This document shows positions 49,988 to 59,272 of a stretch of 64,000 nucleotides of DNA, piece by piece (within the stretch, counting starts at the first letter, position 1; every line of letters starts with the position of its first letter). The notes below the pieces were generated by a model, which was not told the DNA's origin, did not search any database, and was given only the letters and a program-made list of their open reading frames with translations. The stretch spans positions 18,349 to 82,348 of the forward strand of contig DWWL01000049.1 in NCBI GenBank assembly GCA_019119775.1, written 5' to 3'. The position numbers and the translations under genes were made by a program. The DNA is from Candidatus Lachnoclostridium pullistercoris. GTDB taxonomy: Bacteria > Bacillota > Clostridia > Lachnospirales > Lachnospiraceae.

Positions 49988-52033
49988 ATGAAAGAGAAGC
50001 GAAAGGTAAGGGGAGAACTGCGCGTTTATCTGCAGTGGCCGATCCTGCTCTCCGCCCTGGTGGTAGTCATGAACCTGGTGGTGGGAATGTTCTCCGCGGT
50101 GGCGGGACTGGTCATGTTCGCGTTTACGGCAGTTTACGTGGCGATCGCCCTGTGGCTTTATCTTTACAGGAAACGCCGGCTGCTGGCCGGGCTGGTGGAG
50201 TTTTCCTCCGACTACTCCTGGGTGCAGAAGCACCTGCTGTTGGAGATGAATCTTCCCTACGCCCTGGTGGATGAAAAGGGGCGGATCCTGTGGAAGAATC
50301 TGAAGTTTCAGGAGACGATTGCGGATTTAAAGGGGCCGAAGAAGAATCTGACGGTGCTCTTTCCCGACATCACAAAGGAGATTCTGTCATCCGGGCAGAA
50401 AGGCTGCATCCATGTCACCTATGAGGACCGGAAATTCCGTGTGGATCTGTGTCCGGTGGATATGAAGCTGGAGGCGGACGAGGAGCAGGAACTGGAGATC
50501 ACCGAGGCCCAGGAGAAGATGGTCGCGGTGTACCTGTTTGATGAGACGAGGATCCTTCAGTACGAGCAGGAGATCAACGACCAGAAGATGGTCAGCGGCC
50601 TGATCTACCTGGACAACTATGACGAAGCGCTGGAAAGCGTGGAGGAAGTCCGCCGTTCTCTGCTGACGGCTCTGATCGACCGGAAGATCAGCAAGTACAT
50701 CACCAGCCTGTACGGTGTAGTGAAGAAGATCGAGAAGGACAAGTATTTCTTTGCCATCAAGCAGAAATACGTGGAGACGCTGAGAGAAAACCGTTTCTCC
50801 ATCCTGGAAGAAGTGAAGACGGTCAACATTGGCAACGAGATGGCCGTCACCTTGAGCATCGGTCTGGGAATGAACGGGGAAACCTATATGCAGAACTATG
50901 AGTTTTCCCGCACAGCCATCGACATGGCCCTGGGACGGGGCGGCGACCAGGCGGTGATCAAGGACGGAACCCACATCCAGTATTACGGCGGCAAGTCTCA
51001 GCAGACGGAGAAAGCCACCAGAGTGAAGGCCAGAGTGAAGGCCCACGCGTTAAGGGAGCTGATGGAGACAAAGGACCGTCTGCTGATTATGGGCCACAAG
51101 CTGGGAGATATTGACTCTCTGGGGGCGGCCATCGGCATCTACCGCATCGCCATGGCCATGAACAAGAAGGCCAATATTGTATTTAACGACATTACCTCCT
51201 CCGTCCGTCCCATGATGGAGCGCTTTACAGGAAGCAGCGAGTATCCGGAGGACATGTTCATCAAGACGAAGGACGCCCTGGAGCTGGCGGACCCCAACAC
51301 CATGCTGGTGGTGGTGGATGTAAACCGTCCCAGCATCGCGGACGCCCCGGAACTTCTGCAGGCGGTGAGAACCATTGTGGTGCTGGATCACCACCGGCAG
51401 AGCAGCGAGATCATCACCAATGCGGTGCTTTCCTATGTGGAGCCCTACGCATCCTCCACCTGTGAGATGGTGGCGGAGGTGCTGCAGTACATCGCCGACG
51501 GCATCAAGATCAAGTCGGCGGAGGCGGACGCCATGTACGCGGGCATCGTCATTGACACCAATAATTTCACCAATCAGGCAGGTGTGCGGACCTTTGAGGC
51601 GGCTGCCTATCTGCGCAGGAACGGAGCCGACGTGACCCGGGTGAGAAAGATGTTCCGGGACAACATGGCGGACTACAAAGCCAGAGCCCGCACCATCAGC
51701 AACGCGGAGATATTTATGGACTGCTTCGCCATTTCCGAGTGCCCGGCGGAGGGGATCGAAAGTCCCACCATCATCGGCGCCCAGGCGGCCAACGAGCTGC
51801 TCAATATTGTCGGAATGAAGGCGACGTTCGTGCTGACGCCGTTTAACGGGGTCATCTATGTAAGCGCAAGGTCCATTGACGAGGTGAATGTGCAGCTGGT
51901 GATGGAAAAGCTGGGTGGCGGCGGTCACAGGACCATAGCCGGCGCGCAGTTAAAAGACATGACGGCAGAGCAGGCGAAGGAGAAGTTAAAAGATGTGCTC
52001 CGCGCCATGCTGGAGAAAGGAGATATTTCATAA
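49988..52033 (+). CDS. gdpP: cyclic-di-AMP phosphodiesterase (DHH-DHHA1)
   Basis: 681 residues. Two N-terminal membrane helices (residues about 12-55), a PAS-like domain, a degenerate GGDEF domain (about 170-310), and C-terminal DHH/DHHA1 domains. The DHH part has [15 protein letters not shown] and [16 protein letters not shown]1 has [16 protein letters not shown]. It hydrolyses c-di-AMP to pApA, thereby controlling potassium and osmolyte transport and wall stress. The ATG at 49988 is preferred over one codon earlier and over longer forms because GAGG lies 6 nt before it. Coupled to rplI (stop at 52033, rplI ATG at 52035). Confidence 0.93.
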   Translation: MKEKRKVRGELRVYLQWPILLSALVVVMNLVVGMFSAVAGLVMFAFTAVYVAIALWLYLYRKRRLLAGLVEFSSDYSWVQKHLLLEMNLPYALVDEKGRILWKNLKFQETIADLKGPKKNLTVLFPDITKEILSSGQKGCIHVTYEDRKFRVDLCPVDMKLEADEEQELEITEAQEKMVAVYLFDETRILQYEQEINDQKMVSGLIYLDNYDEALESVEEVRRSLLTALIDRKISKYITSLYGVVKKIEKDKYFFAIKQKYVETLRENRFSILEEVKTVNIGNEMAVTLSIGLGMNGETYMQNYEFSRTAIDMALGRGGDQAVIKDGTHIQYYGGKSQQTEKATRVKARVKAHALRELMETKDRLLIMGHKLGDIDSLGAAIGIYRIAMAMNKKANIVFNDITSSVRPMMERFTGSSEYPEDMFIKTKDALELADPNTMLVVVDVNRPSIADAPELLQAVRTIVVLDHHRQSSEIITNAVLSYVEPYASSTCEMVAEVLQYIADGIKIKSAEADAMYAGIVIDTNNFTNQAGVRTFEAAAYLRRNGADVTRVRKMFRDNMADYKARARTISNAEIFMDCFAISECPAEGIESPTIIGAQAANELLNIVGMKATFVLTPFNGVIYVSARSIDEVNVQLVMEKLGGGGHRTIAGAQLKDMTAEQAKEKLKDVLRAMLEKGDIS

Positions 52034-52034
52034 C

Positions 52035-52481
52035 ATGCAGGTAGTATTGCTGGAAGACGTAAAGTCCTTAGGAAAGAAGGGCGAGATCGTAAATGTAAAC
52101 GACGGCTATGCCAGAAACTTTATCTTAAAGAAAAAACTGGGAGTGGAGGCGACGGCCAAGAACCTGAACGACTTAAAGCTGCAGAAGGCCAATGCGGAGA
52201 AGATCGCGGCGGAGCAGCTGGCGGCGGCAAAAGAGCTGGCGGAGAAGATGGAGGGAATGAGCGTGACCCTGACCATGAAGGCGGGAGAGGGCGGAAAAGC
52301 CTTCGGCTCCGTTTCCGGAAAGGAGATCGCGGCGGCGGCAAAGGAGCAGCTGAATCTGGAGATCGACAAGAAGAAGCTGGTGCTCCCCGAGGCGATCAAA
52401 ACGTTTGGAAACCATGAAGTTCCGGTAAAGCTCCACAAGGACGTAACCGGAAAGCTGACTGTAAAAGTAGTAGAGGCGTAG
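52035..52481 (+). CDS. rplI: 50S ribosomal protein L9
   Basis: 148 residues. Start [21 protein letters not shown] is the L9 N-terminal rRNA-binding lobe; a long central helix follows (residues about 42-75), then the C-terminal lobe with [16 protein letters not shown] one-nucleotide gap to gdpP is a typical clostridial arrangement (gdpP-rplI-dnaB). Start fixed by homology. Confidence 0.97.
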   Translation: MQVVLLEDVKSLGKKGEIVNVNDGYARNFILKKKLGVEATAKNLNDLKLQKANAEKIAAEQLAAAKELAEKMEGMSVTLTMKAGEGGKAFGSVSGKEIAAAAKEQLNLEIDKKKLVLPEAIKTFGNHEVPVKLHKDVTGKLTVKVVEA

Positions 52482-52491
52482 GTGATGAGAA

Positions 52492-53835
52492 ATGGCAGCG
52501 GAAAATGACGCCCTGTTAAAGCGGGTGCTGCCCCACAGCATAGAGGCGGAGCAGTCGGTGATCGGCGCCATGCTCATGGACCGGGATGCAATCATCTCCG
52601 CGTCGGAGATCATCACGGAAGAGGATTTTTACCAGCGTCAGTACGGCGTCATGTTCCAGTGCATGGTGGAGCTCTTCAATGAAGGCCAGTCGGTGGACGT
52701 GATCAACCTTCAGAATCGTCTGAAGGAGAAGGATGTGCCGCCGGAGGTGGCCAGTCTGGAGACGTTAAGAGACATTGTCACCAGCGTGCCCACCTCGGCC
52801 AACGTAAAGGCTTACGCCAACATTGTGCGGGAGAAATCCATGCTGCGCAGACTGATCCGGGTCAACGAGGAGATCGCCAACACCTGCTACGCGGGAAAGG
52901 AAAAGCTGGAGGATATTCTGACCCACACGGAAAAAGCGGTGTTTGATCTGCTTCAGTCCAGAACGGGAGGGGATTTCGTCCCCATCCGCCAGGTGGCCTT
53001 GAACGTGCTGGAAAAAATCGAGATCGCGTCCAAGACGAAGGACACGGTGACAGGCATTCCCACCGGCTTTATTGATCTGGATTATAAAACCTCCGGCATG
53101 CAGCCGTCAGATTTTATCCTGATCGCCGCCCGTCCGTCCATGGGAAAGACAGCCTTTGTGCTCAACCTGGTGGATTACGTGGCGGTGAGAAAGAAACGGC
53201 CCTGCATGATCTTCAGTCTGGAGATGTCCAAAGAGCAGCTGGTAAACCGTATGCTGGCCATGGAGTCCAATGTGGATTCCCAGAAGCTGCGGACGGGAAC
53301 GCTGACGGACGCGGACTGGGACGCGGTGGTGGAGGGAATCGGAACCATTGGAAATTCCGCCCTGGTCATCGACGACACCCCGGGCATTTCCATTTCCGAG
53401 CTGCGCTCCAAATGCAGGAAAAAGAAGCTGGAGAGCGGCCTGGATCTGGTGATCATCGACTATCTTCAGCTCATGAGCGGCAGCGGAAAGCACAGCGAGA
53501 GCAGGCAGCAGGAGATCTCGGAGATCTCCCGTTCTCTGAAGGCCCTTGCCAGAGAGCTGAACGCCCCGGTGATCGCCCTGTCCCAGCTGAGCCGTGCCTG
53601 CGAGACGAGAACGGACCACCGGCCCATGCTCTCAGACTTAAGAGAGTCGGGAGCCATCGAGCAGGACGCGGACGTGGTGATGTTCCTCTACAGGGATGAC
53701 TATTATAATAAAGATACGGACAATCCCAATGTGGCTGAGGTGATCATCGCCAAGCAGAGAAACGGCCCCATCGGCACCATCAATCTGGTGTGGATGCCGG
53801 AGTACACAAAATTTGCCAATATGGCCAGAAGCTGA
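52492..53835 (+). CDS. dnaB: replicative DNA helicase
   Basis: 447 residues. The N-terminal DnaB helical domain (HSIEAEQSVIGAMLMD), linker, and RecA-like C-terminal motor with Walker A ARPSMGKTAFVL, Walker B LVIIDYLQLM, and the motif VIALSQLSRACE. Loads on and unwinds DNA at the fork. No intein or insertion was seen. Followed by a terminator and a copy of the dispersed repeat. Confidence 0.97.
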   Translation: MAAENDALLKRVLPHSIEAEQSVIGAMLMDRDAIISASEIITEEDFYQRQYGVMFQCMVELFNEGQSVDVINLQNRLKEKDVPPEVASLETLRDIVTSVPTSANVKAYANIVREKSMLRRLIRVNEEIANTCYAGKEKLEDILTHTEKAVFDLLQSRTGGDFVPIRQVALNVLEKIEIASKTKDTVTGIPTGFIDLDYKTSGMQPSDFILIAARPSMGKTAFVLNLVDYVAVRKKRPCMIFSLEMSKEQLVNRMLAMESNVDSQKLRTGTLTDADWDAVVEGIGTIGNSALVIDDTPGISISELRSKCRKKKLESGLDLVIIDYLQLMSGSGKHSESRQQEISEISRSLKALARELNAPVIALSQLSRACETRTDHRPMLSDLRESGAIEQDADVVMFLYRDDYYNKDTDNPNVAEVIIAKQRNGPIGTINLVWMPEYTKFANMARS

Positions 53836-53851
53836 GGCTTTCGGCCTGAGT

Positions 53852-53879
53852 AAAAAGACCCTTCTGCGGGGTCTTTTTT
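53852..53879 (+). terminator. terminator of the gdpP-rplI-dnaB operon
   Basis: AAAAAGACCC (53852-53861) pairs with GGGTCTTTTT (53869-53878), loop TTCTGCG, T run follows. Confidence 0.9.
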
Positions 53880-53880
53880 G

Positions 53881-53940
53881 TTTTGCAGGAAACTTCGTTT
53901 TCTGTTAAAGAAAAACGCTCCGCGGGGATCGCACTGCGGC
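53881..53940 (+). repeat. dispersed terminator-trailer repeat, copy D
   Basis: TTTTGCAGGAAACTTCGTTT, TCTGTTAAAGAAAAACGCTC, CGCGGGGATCGCACTGCGGC. The same length and register as copy C; starts at the terminator T run. It is followed by a short duplicated GCGGCCTTGAG/TGCGGCCTTGAG. Confidence 0.85.
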
Positions 53941-54062
53941 CTTGAGATATGCGGCCTTGAGCCATAAAAAACTGCCTTCAGAATTTTTGTCATATTCCTG
54001 AACTGCGGCACATAACATATAAGTAGATGTGAAATATTGCCGACTAAAGGAGAGGATTAGCG

Positions 54063-54716
54063 ATGAACGAGATACATTATCTGATTTCAGATGCGTCTAA
54101 GAAGGTGGATGTGGAATCCCATGTGCTCCGCTACTGGGAGGACGAGCTGGAGCTTAAGATACCACGCAATGAGATGGGACACCGGTATTATACGGAATTT
54201 CATATCCGCCTGTTTAAGCAGATCAAAGAGCTGAAGGAAAAGGGATATCAGCTGAAAGCCATAAAAAGTGCCCTGGATAAAATGATGGAGGAGGGAAAGG
54301 ACGAGCTGTCGGATGAGATGTTAAATGACGCGGCGGCAGCTCTCCGGGAGAGCGCTATGGGAAAAGAAGGACAGGCCCTGCAGGTGGTGGAGGAGGGAAA
54401 TCCGCCTTCCCTGCTGACGGCAGAGGAGAAAATGGAACAGTTCCAGGAGATTATGAACCACATCATCGGACGGGCCCTGGAGCACAACAATGAGCAGCTG
54501 AGCCAGGACATCAGCGCTCTGGTAAACGACCGGGTCGCGAAGGAGCTGGAGTACCTTCTAAGGGTTGGAGACGAGAAGGCGGAGGAGCGGTTTAAGCGGC
54601 TGGACGAGACGATCCGGGAGTACCAGAAGGAAGGGAAGGGACGGGCGGAGGCCGCCGCGTCCCGGATCCCGTTCTTCCGGAAAAAGAAGTTTGGAAAGAG
54701 CGGGAAGAAGCTCTAG
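54063..54716 (+). CDS. MerR-type helix-turn-helix protein with basic tail
   Basis: 217 residues. Residues 1-75 form a MerR-like winged helix (VDVESHVLRYWEDELEL, RNEMGHRYYTEFHIRLFKQI). Then a long helical and probably coiled-coil region (about 100-190; EEKMEQFQEIMNHIIGRALEH), and a very basic C-terminus (FFRKKKFGKSGKKL). The layout resembles DNA-anchoring proteins such as RacA more than a ligand-binding MerR regulator, but no direct evidence is available. It shares the four bases CTAG with the opposite gene's stop codon. A promoter with the pattern GCGGCACATAACATATAAG precedes it. Confidence 0.75.
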   Translation: MNEIHYLISDASKKVDVESHVLRYWEDELELKIPRNEMGHRYYTEFHIRLFKQIKELKEKGYQLKAIKSALDKMMEEGKDELSDEMLNDAAAALRESAMGKEGQALQVVEEGNPPSLLTAEEKMEQFQEIMNHIIGRALEHNNEQLSQDISALVNDRVAKELEYLLRVGDEKAEERFKRLDETIREYQKEGKGRAEAAASRIPFFRKKKFGKSGKKL

Positions 54717-55381
54717 GAGCGAACGCGTCCCGGCCGGATGGACTGGGCTATGGCCTCCCGGCTGGGAATAATGATCTGTCTCCGCCCGCTCTGGATAAGA
54801 CCTTCTTTTTTTAAGTCCGAGCAGACCCGTGCCACCTGGACCCGGGAGGCGTTGATGGCGGCGGCCAGGCGTTCCTGGGACAGGGGCACCACAGGCGTAT
54901 CCCTGTCCTTGATGTAGAGCAGGAAGAAATTGATCAGGCGGATCCGCACACTGTGGATGCTCTGCTCCGTAGCGTCGTAGCACATGAGCCGCAGCACGTC
55001 CGCGGTGTAGAGCAGAAGGTCCCGGCACAGATCCGGTTTTTCTAAAAAGAGGGAATCCAAGTCCCTCATTGTGAAGGGGAGGACGGAAACGTCCGTCTGG
55101 GCCCGGGTGGTCACAGCGGCTTCCGTCCCCTGCCGGAAACTGTCCAGGTTGAAGATGGTATTCTGCTCATGGGTGCCGATCAGCCGCTCGGATCCGGAAA
55201 TGCCGGTGGTGTAGACGTACACGGTGCCGCTCAGCAGAAAATAAGGATGGCTGGCGGGGTAGCCGTTCATGTTAAACATAGAGCCGGCGGGAAAGTATTC
55301 CGGCCGGAAATGTTTCAAAAACAGACTTCGATATTTTTTTAACTGGTCTTTCAGGATAAAATGAATACTATTATCTGACAT
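54713..55381 (-). CDS. Crp/Fnr-family transcriptional regulator
   Basis: 222 residues. An N-terminal cyclic-nucleotide-binding-like barrel (PAGSMFNMNG, PYFLLSGTVYVYTTGISG) without the conserved cAMP-binding residues, a dimerisation helix (SVRIRLINFFLLYI), and a C-terminal winged helix with SQERLAAAINASRVQVARVCSDL. No Fnr cysteine cluster was seen. Divergent from an old-yellow-enzyme gene whose promoter carries a perfect palindrome at the class II position. Likely its activator; effector unknown. Confidence 0.88.
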   Translation of the reverse strand: MSDNSIHFILKDQLKKYRSLFLKHFRPEYFPAGSMFNMNGYPASHPYFLLSGTVYVYTTGISGSERLIGTHEQNTIFNLDSFRQGTEAAVTTRAQTDVSVLPFTMRDLDSLFLEKPDLCRDLLLYTADVLRLMCYDATEQSIHSVRIRLINFFLLYIKDRDTPVVPLSQERLAAAINASRVQVARVCSDLKKEGLIQSGRRQIIIPSREAIAQSIRPGRVRS

Positions 55382-55450
55382 ATCATCAACTCTTTCTGGT
55401 TAAATCCCCTAATTAATCGTAATCATAAGATAATTATAAAATATTTTTCT

Positions 55451-55494
55451 CTGTATCACAAGATACAGAATGTTAAGATTGTTAAATTTATAAT
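55451..55494 (+). promoter_or_regulatory. class II Crp/Fnr-type activator site and promoter of the oxidoreductase gene
   Basis: CTGTATC-ACAA-GATACAG (55451-55468) is a perfect 7-bp inverted repeat with a 4-bp spacer, like Crp/Fnr sites. TATAAT (55489-55494) lies downstream without a good -35 box. With a start near 55501 the palindrome centre is at -41.5. Confidence 0.72.
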
Positions 55495-55575
55495 GAAGTT
55501 GTAATCAATCAGGCGGGAACAAAAAAGCCGCCGGAGAACGTACATAGACAAAAAAGAGATGAAGGAGGGAGTTAG

Positions 55576-57510
55576 ATGTCAAATTTATATCCAAATCTGT
55601 TTTCACCGGGAAAAATCGGAAATCTGACCTTGAAGAACAGGATTATGAAGGCGCCCCAGTCCTCTGGAATGAGCAATAAGGACGGCACCGTGTCAGAGCG
55701 GCTGATCCGCTATTACCGCCATCAAGCCGCCGGCGGAGCGGGTATGATCATTGTGGAGTATGCCTATGTGGACGATATTGGAGCGAAATCCGCCCACTGT
55801 CATCTGGGAATCTCTGACAATGAGCACATTCCCGGCCTGACCTGGCTGGCGGAGAACATTAAGGAGCAGGGAGCGGTGCCGGCCATTCAGATCGAGCACT
55901 GCGGCCGGCAGAAGTTCCTGGGGACCCAGCCCATCTGCGCTCCGTCCGCGATCCCGTGGCCCATGCTGTGGGAGAAATACGGCGTACAGGCAGTGCCGAA
56001 GGTACTGACCATCGAAGAGATCCAGGACATTGTCCACGCATTCGGAGACGCCGCCCTGCGGGCCAAGACGGCCGGCTTTGAGCTGGTGGAGATCCACGGA
56101 GCCCACGGATATCTGCTCACCAATTTCTTCTCGCCCTGCACCAACCACAGGACCGACCTGTACGGCGGCTCCCTGGAGAACAGGATGCGGATCTACGTGG
56201 AGATCGTGAGAGACGTGAGAAAGAAAGTGGGACCGGACTTCCCGGTGACGATCCGCTTAAGCGGAACGGATTATGAGCCGGACGGATTTACCATTGACGA
56301 TACAATCGCGCTGGCAAAGGTGCTGGAGAAGGAAGGAATCGACGCTTTCCACATTTCCGGCGGCGACCACAACACCATGATCCATCAGGTTTCTCCCATG
56401 GCGATCGATCTGTGCCACAACGTGTGGGCGGCGGAGGCAGTGAAGAAGGCTGTCCACGTTCCGGTGATCGCCTCCGGTTCCATCACGCTTCCGGAGTACG
56501 CGGAAGATATTATCGCTTCCGGAAAGGGAGACTTTGTGGGGCTTGGACGTCCTCTGTGGGCGGATCCGGAGTGGCCGAAGAAGGCGGAGGAAGGACATCC
56601 GGAAGACATCCGTCCCTGCATCCGCTGCAACGAGGGCTGCCTGGAGAGAACGTTCTTCCAGTATAAGGCAGTCACCTGTGCCGTGAATCCCACCATCAGC
56701 CGGGAAGGCGAGCTGGAGATCGAGCCGGCGAAGGAGACAAAGAAGATCGCCGTGGTGGGCGGAGGCCCCGCGGGCATGGAGGCGGCCAGAGTGTGCCGGC
56801 TGAGAGGCCACGACGTGACGCTGTTTGAGGAAAAAGAGCTGGGAGGACTGCTTCACGAGGCGTCTGTGCCGGAGTTTAAGGCAGATATCCGTCCCCTGAT
56901 GAAATATCAGATCTGCCAGATCGGAAAACTGGGGATCCCGGTGGTGAAAAAGAGAGCGGCGGCTGAGGATCTGAAAGATTTTGACGCGGTGATCTGCGCT
57001 ACAGGAAGCCGGCCGGCAGAGATTTCTGTGCCGGGAGCGGAACAGGCTCATGTGATGAACGCCCTGGATGTGCTGAACGGCTCCAGGAAAGCGGAGGGAG
57101 CAGTGGCAGTGATCGGCGGCGGCCTGGTCGGAACGGAAACGGCCATCTGGCTGGCGGAACAGGGATATTCTGTCTCCCTGGTGGAAATGCTACCGGAGAT
57201 CATGAACGGAGTGGCAACCACAGACCGCATGGCTTACCAGGAGCGGATCGACAAGGCGGGAATGGCTGTGTATACAGGAGCGCGTCTGGAGAAGATCGGC
57301 GGAAATGAGATCACCGTAAAAGTGAGAAAAGGCGAGCTGACCATTCCGGCGGACACTGTGGTGACGGCGGTAGGGCTGAAGGCGCAGCAGAGTCTCTATG
57401 ACGAGCTGCTGGCAGCGGGAAAGAAAGCCTTCCTCATCGGCGACGCGGTGAAGCCGGGCAAGATCTTCGATGCTTTCCACACGGCTTATAAGCTGGCAGT
57501 GAAGATCTGA
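55576..57510 (+). CDS. old yellow enzyme-family NADH:flavin oxidoreductase (2,4-dienoyl-CoA reductase/BaiCD-like)
   Basis: 644 residues. Residues 1 to about 360: FMN TIM barrel (NRIMKAPQSSGM, HGAHGYLLTNFFSPCTNHR). An iron-sulfur cluster site follows: CIRCNEGCLERTFFQYKAVTC gives C-x2-C-x3-C-x12-C spacing. From about residue 390: FAD/NAD(H) domain with IAVVGGGPAGMEAARVC and a second Rossmann motif AVIGGGLVGTETA. The family reduces activated C=C bonds (enoyl-CoA, bile-acid intermediates, cinnamates). The substrate cannot be fixed. Controlled by the divergent Crp/Fnr-like gene. Confidence 0.9.
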   Translation: MSNLYPNLFSPGKIGNLTLKNRIMKAPQSSGMSNKDGTVSERLIRYYRHQAAGGAGMIIVEYAYVDDIGAKSAHCHLGISDNEHIPGLTWLAENIKEQGAVPAIQIEHCGRQKFLGTQPICAPSAIPWPMLWEKYGVQAVPKVLTIEEIQDIVHAFGDAALRAKTAGFELVEIHGAHGYLLTNFFSPCTNHRTDLYGGSLENRMRIYVEIVRDVRKKVGPDFPVTIRLSGTDYEPDGFTIDDTIALAKVLEKEGIDAFHISGGDHNTMIHQVSPMAIDLCHNVWAAEAVKKAVHVPVIASGSITLPEYAEDIIASGKGDFVGLGRPLWADPEWPKKAEEGHPEDIRPCIRCNEGCLERTFFQYKAVTCAVNPTISREGELEIEPAKETKKIAVVGGGPAGMEAARVCRLRGHDVTLFEEKELGGLLHEASVPEFKADIRPLMKYQICQIGKLGIPVVKKRAAAEDLKDFDAVICATGSRPAEISVPGAEQAHVMNALDVLNGSRKAEGAVAVIGGGLVGTETAIWLAEQGYSVSLVEMLPEIMNGVATTDRMAYQERIDKAGMAVYTGARLEKIGGNEITVKVRKGELTIPADTVVTAVGLKAQQSLYDELLAAGKKAFLIGDAVKPGKIFDAFHTAYKLAVKI

Positions 57511-57536
57511 GATACATAAGATACATAAGGTAAAAG

Positions 57537-57560
57537 GCGGCAGCAGGAAGGCTGCCGCCG
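57537..57560 (+). terminator. hairpin after the oxidoreductase gene
   Basis: GGCGGCAGC (57538-57546) pairs with GCTGCCGCC (57551-57559) around AGGAAG. A second, larger hairpin follows at 57562-57610. Confidence 0.55.
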
Positions 57561-57561
57561 G

Positions 57562-57610
57562 GCAGAGAGAGGGGAGAAGCCGCCGGACGCGGGGCTTCTC
57601 CCCTCTCTGC
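57562..57610. terminator. convergent hairpin before the aldehyde dehydrogenase stop
   Basis: AGAGGGGAGAAGCC (57568-57581) pairs with GGCTTCTCCCCTCT (57593-57606); GCAGA/TCTGC extends it after a 2-nt bulge. Likely ends both convergent transcripts. Confidence 0.75.
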
Positions 57611-57625
57611 TGTTATGTCATTTAG

Positions 57626-59113
57626 TTATTTTGCCGGATAAAATCCTGTGGGGGCCTCGCCCAGGTTGATCATGATGTTCTTCATCTGGGTGTAGTGTTC
57701 CAGGATGACTTTGTGAGTCTCACGGCCGATGCCGGAGGTCTTGTAGCCGCCGAAGGGAGCGCCTGCCGGGATGGAGTTGTAGGTGTTGACCCACATGCGG
57801 CCCGTTTCCACAGCTCTGGCCACCCGGATGGCCCGGTTGATGTCTCTGGTCCAGACAGCGCCGCCTAAGCCGTATTCGCTGTCGTTGGCCATGGCCACCA
57901 CTTCATCCTCCGTCTTGAACTTCAGGATGCAGGCCACAGGGCCGAAGATCTCCTCCTGAGCGACTCTCATGCTGTTGGTCACGTTGCCGAGGAGCGTGGG
58001 GCGGAGGAAGCAGCCCTTGTCCAGGCCGTTTTCCGTCACCTGGGTGCCGCCGCAGAGAACGGTGGCGCCTTCTTCTTTTCCGATCTCCACATATTTGAGG
58101 ATCTTTTCCATCTGGCCCTTGCTGATCTGGCTGCCCATCTGGGTGTCTTCCTCCCAGGGCAGACCTACCTTCACCTGGTTGAACCGCTTCACAGCCTCTT
58201 CCACGAATTTGTCATAGATCGATTCCTGAACGAATACGCGGGAGCCGGCGCAGCACACCTGGCCTTGGTTGAACAGAATGCCCATCTGCAGGCCGTCCAT
58301 AGCCATCTCCCAGTCGCAGTCCTCAAAGAAAATGTTGGCAGATTTTCCGCCCAGCTCCAGGGTGGAGGGGATGAGCTTTTCAGCAGCGGCGAGAGCCACG
58401 TCCCGGCCGACTTCGGTGGAACCGGTAAAGGCCAGTTTGCAGAAGCCTTTATGCTCCAGCATATACTGTCCGGATTTGGAGCCGGAGCCGGTGATCACGT
58501 TAAATACGCCGGCGGGGATCACGTCCTGGACCAGTTTCGCAAATTCCAGTACGCTGAGAGGCGTGGAGCTGGATGATTTGAACACGGTGCAGCAGCCGCT
58601 GGCCAGCACGGGGGCCAGTTTCCAGGCGGCCATCAGGAACGGGAAGTTCCAGGGAACGATCTGTCCCACAACGCCGATCGGTTCTCTCAGGATCAGGCTC
58701 AGGGTATCATTTCCCAGCATGACGGCGCTTCCCTCGTCCGCCAGAATGCAGCCGGCAAAATAGCGGAAATGCTCGGCAGCCAGAGGGATATCCACTGCCA
58801 TGGTTTCCCGGATGGGTTTGCCGTTGTCCATGGTCTCCACCATGGCCAGGTGTTCTTTGTTGGCGTCGATGATGTCGGCGATCTTGTTTAAAATGGCCGC
58901 CCGCTCAGCGGCGGTGGTCATTTTCCATGACGGGAAGGCTTTCCAGGCTGCTTTTACCGCTTCATCTACGTCTTCTCTGGTGGCCTGGGCGCATTCCGCC
59001 AGCTTTTCGCCGGTAGCCGGGCAGGTGGTTACAAAGGTTTTTCCGTCAGAGGCGTCCTTCCACTGGCCGCCGATAAACAGCTGATATTTGTCCTGCAGTT
59101 TCACACGTTCCAT
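57626..59113 (-). CDS. NAD(P)-dependent aldehyde dehydrogenase
   Basis: 495 residues, full-length class 1/2-type ALDH. LFIGGQWKDASDGKTF at the N-terminus, PWNFPFLMAAWKLAPVLASG for cofactor binding, general-base Glu in TLELGGKSAN, and nucleophile Cys in NQGQVCCAGSRVFV. It oxidises an aldehyde to the acid, probably with NAD. Its promoter has an extended -10 box and a Rex-like site nearby, as for adhE, so it may belong to the same redox regulon. It converges on the oxidoreductase gene. Confidence 0.95.
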   Translation of the reverse strand: MERVKLQDKYQLFIGGQWKDASDGKTFVTTCPATGEKLAECAQATREDVDEAVKAAWKAFPSWKMTTAAERAAILNKIADIIDANKEHLAMVETMDNGKPIRETMAVDIPLAAEHFRYFAGCILADEGSAVMLGNDTLSLILREPIGVVGQIVPWNFPFLMAAWKLAPVLASGCCTVFKSSSSTPLSVLEFAKLVQDVIPAGVFNVITGSGSKSGQYMLEHKGFCKLAFTGSTEVGRDVALAAAEKLIPSTLELGGKSANIFFEDCDWEMAMDGLQMGILFNQGQVCCAGSRVFVQESIYDKFVEEAVKRFNQVKVGLPWEEDTQMGSQISKGQMEKILKYVEIGKEEGATVLCGGTQVTENGLDKGCFLRPTLLGNVTNSMRVAQEEIFGPVACILKFKTEDEVVAMANDSEYGLGGAVWTRDINRAIRVARAVETGRMWVNTYNSIPAGAPFGGYKTSGIGRETHKVILEHYTQMKNIMINLGEAPTGFYPAK

Positions 59114-59158
59114 GAAATCCTCTCCTTTCCTGAATTCATAGCAGTTTTCTATGACTTC

Positions 59159-59187
59159 ATCATATCACTGCCAGAAAAGAATAGCAA
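59159..59187 (-). promoter_or_regulatory. promoter of the aldehyde dehydrogenase gene
   Basis: Reading left: TTGCTA (59187-59182), a 17-bp spacer, and TATGAT (59164-59159) preceded by TGA, an extended -10 box. Confidence 0.7.
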
Positions 59188-59190
59188 TAA

Positions 59191-59208
59191 TAATTAATAT
59201 TTTAACAA
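59191..59208. promoter_or_regulatory. Rex-like operator upstream of the aldehyde dehydrogenase promoter
   Basis: TAATTAATATTTTAACAA; on the minus strand TTGTTAAAATATTAATTA, 12 of 14 fixed positions of the clostridial Rex consensus. It lies just upstream of the -35 box. Confidence 0.5.
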
Positions 59209-59272
59209 AATTGGATTAAAATAATATATTAACAGAAAATTATAGAGAAAAAAACGAATTTATAAGGAGAAA

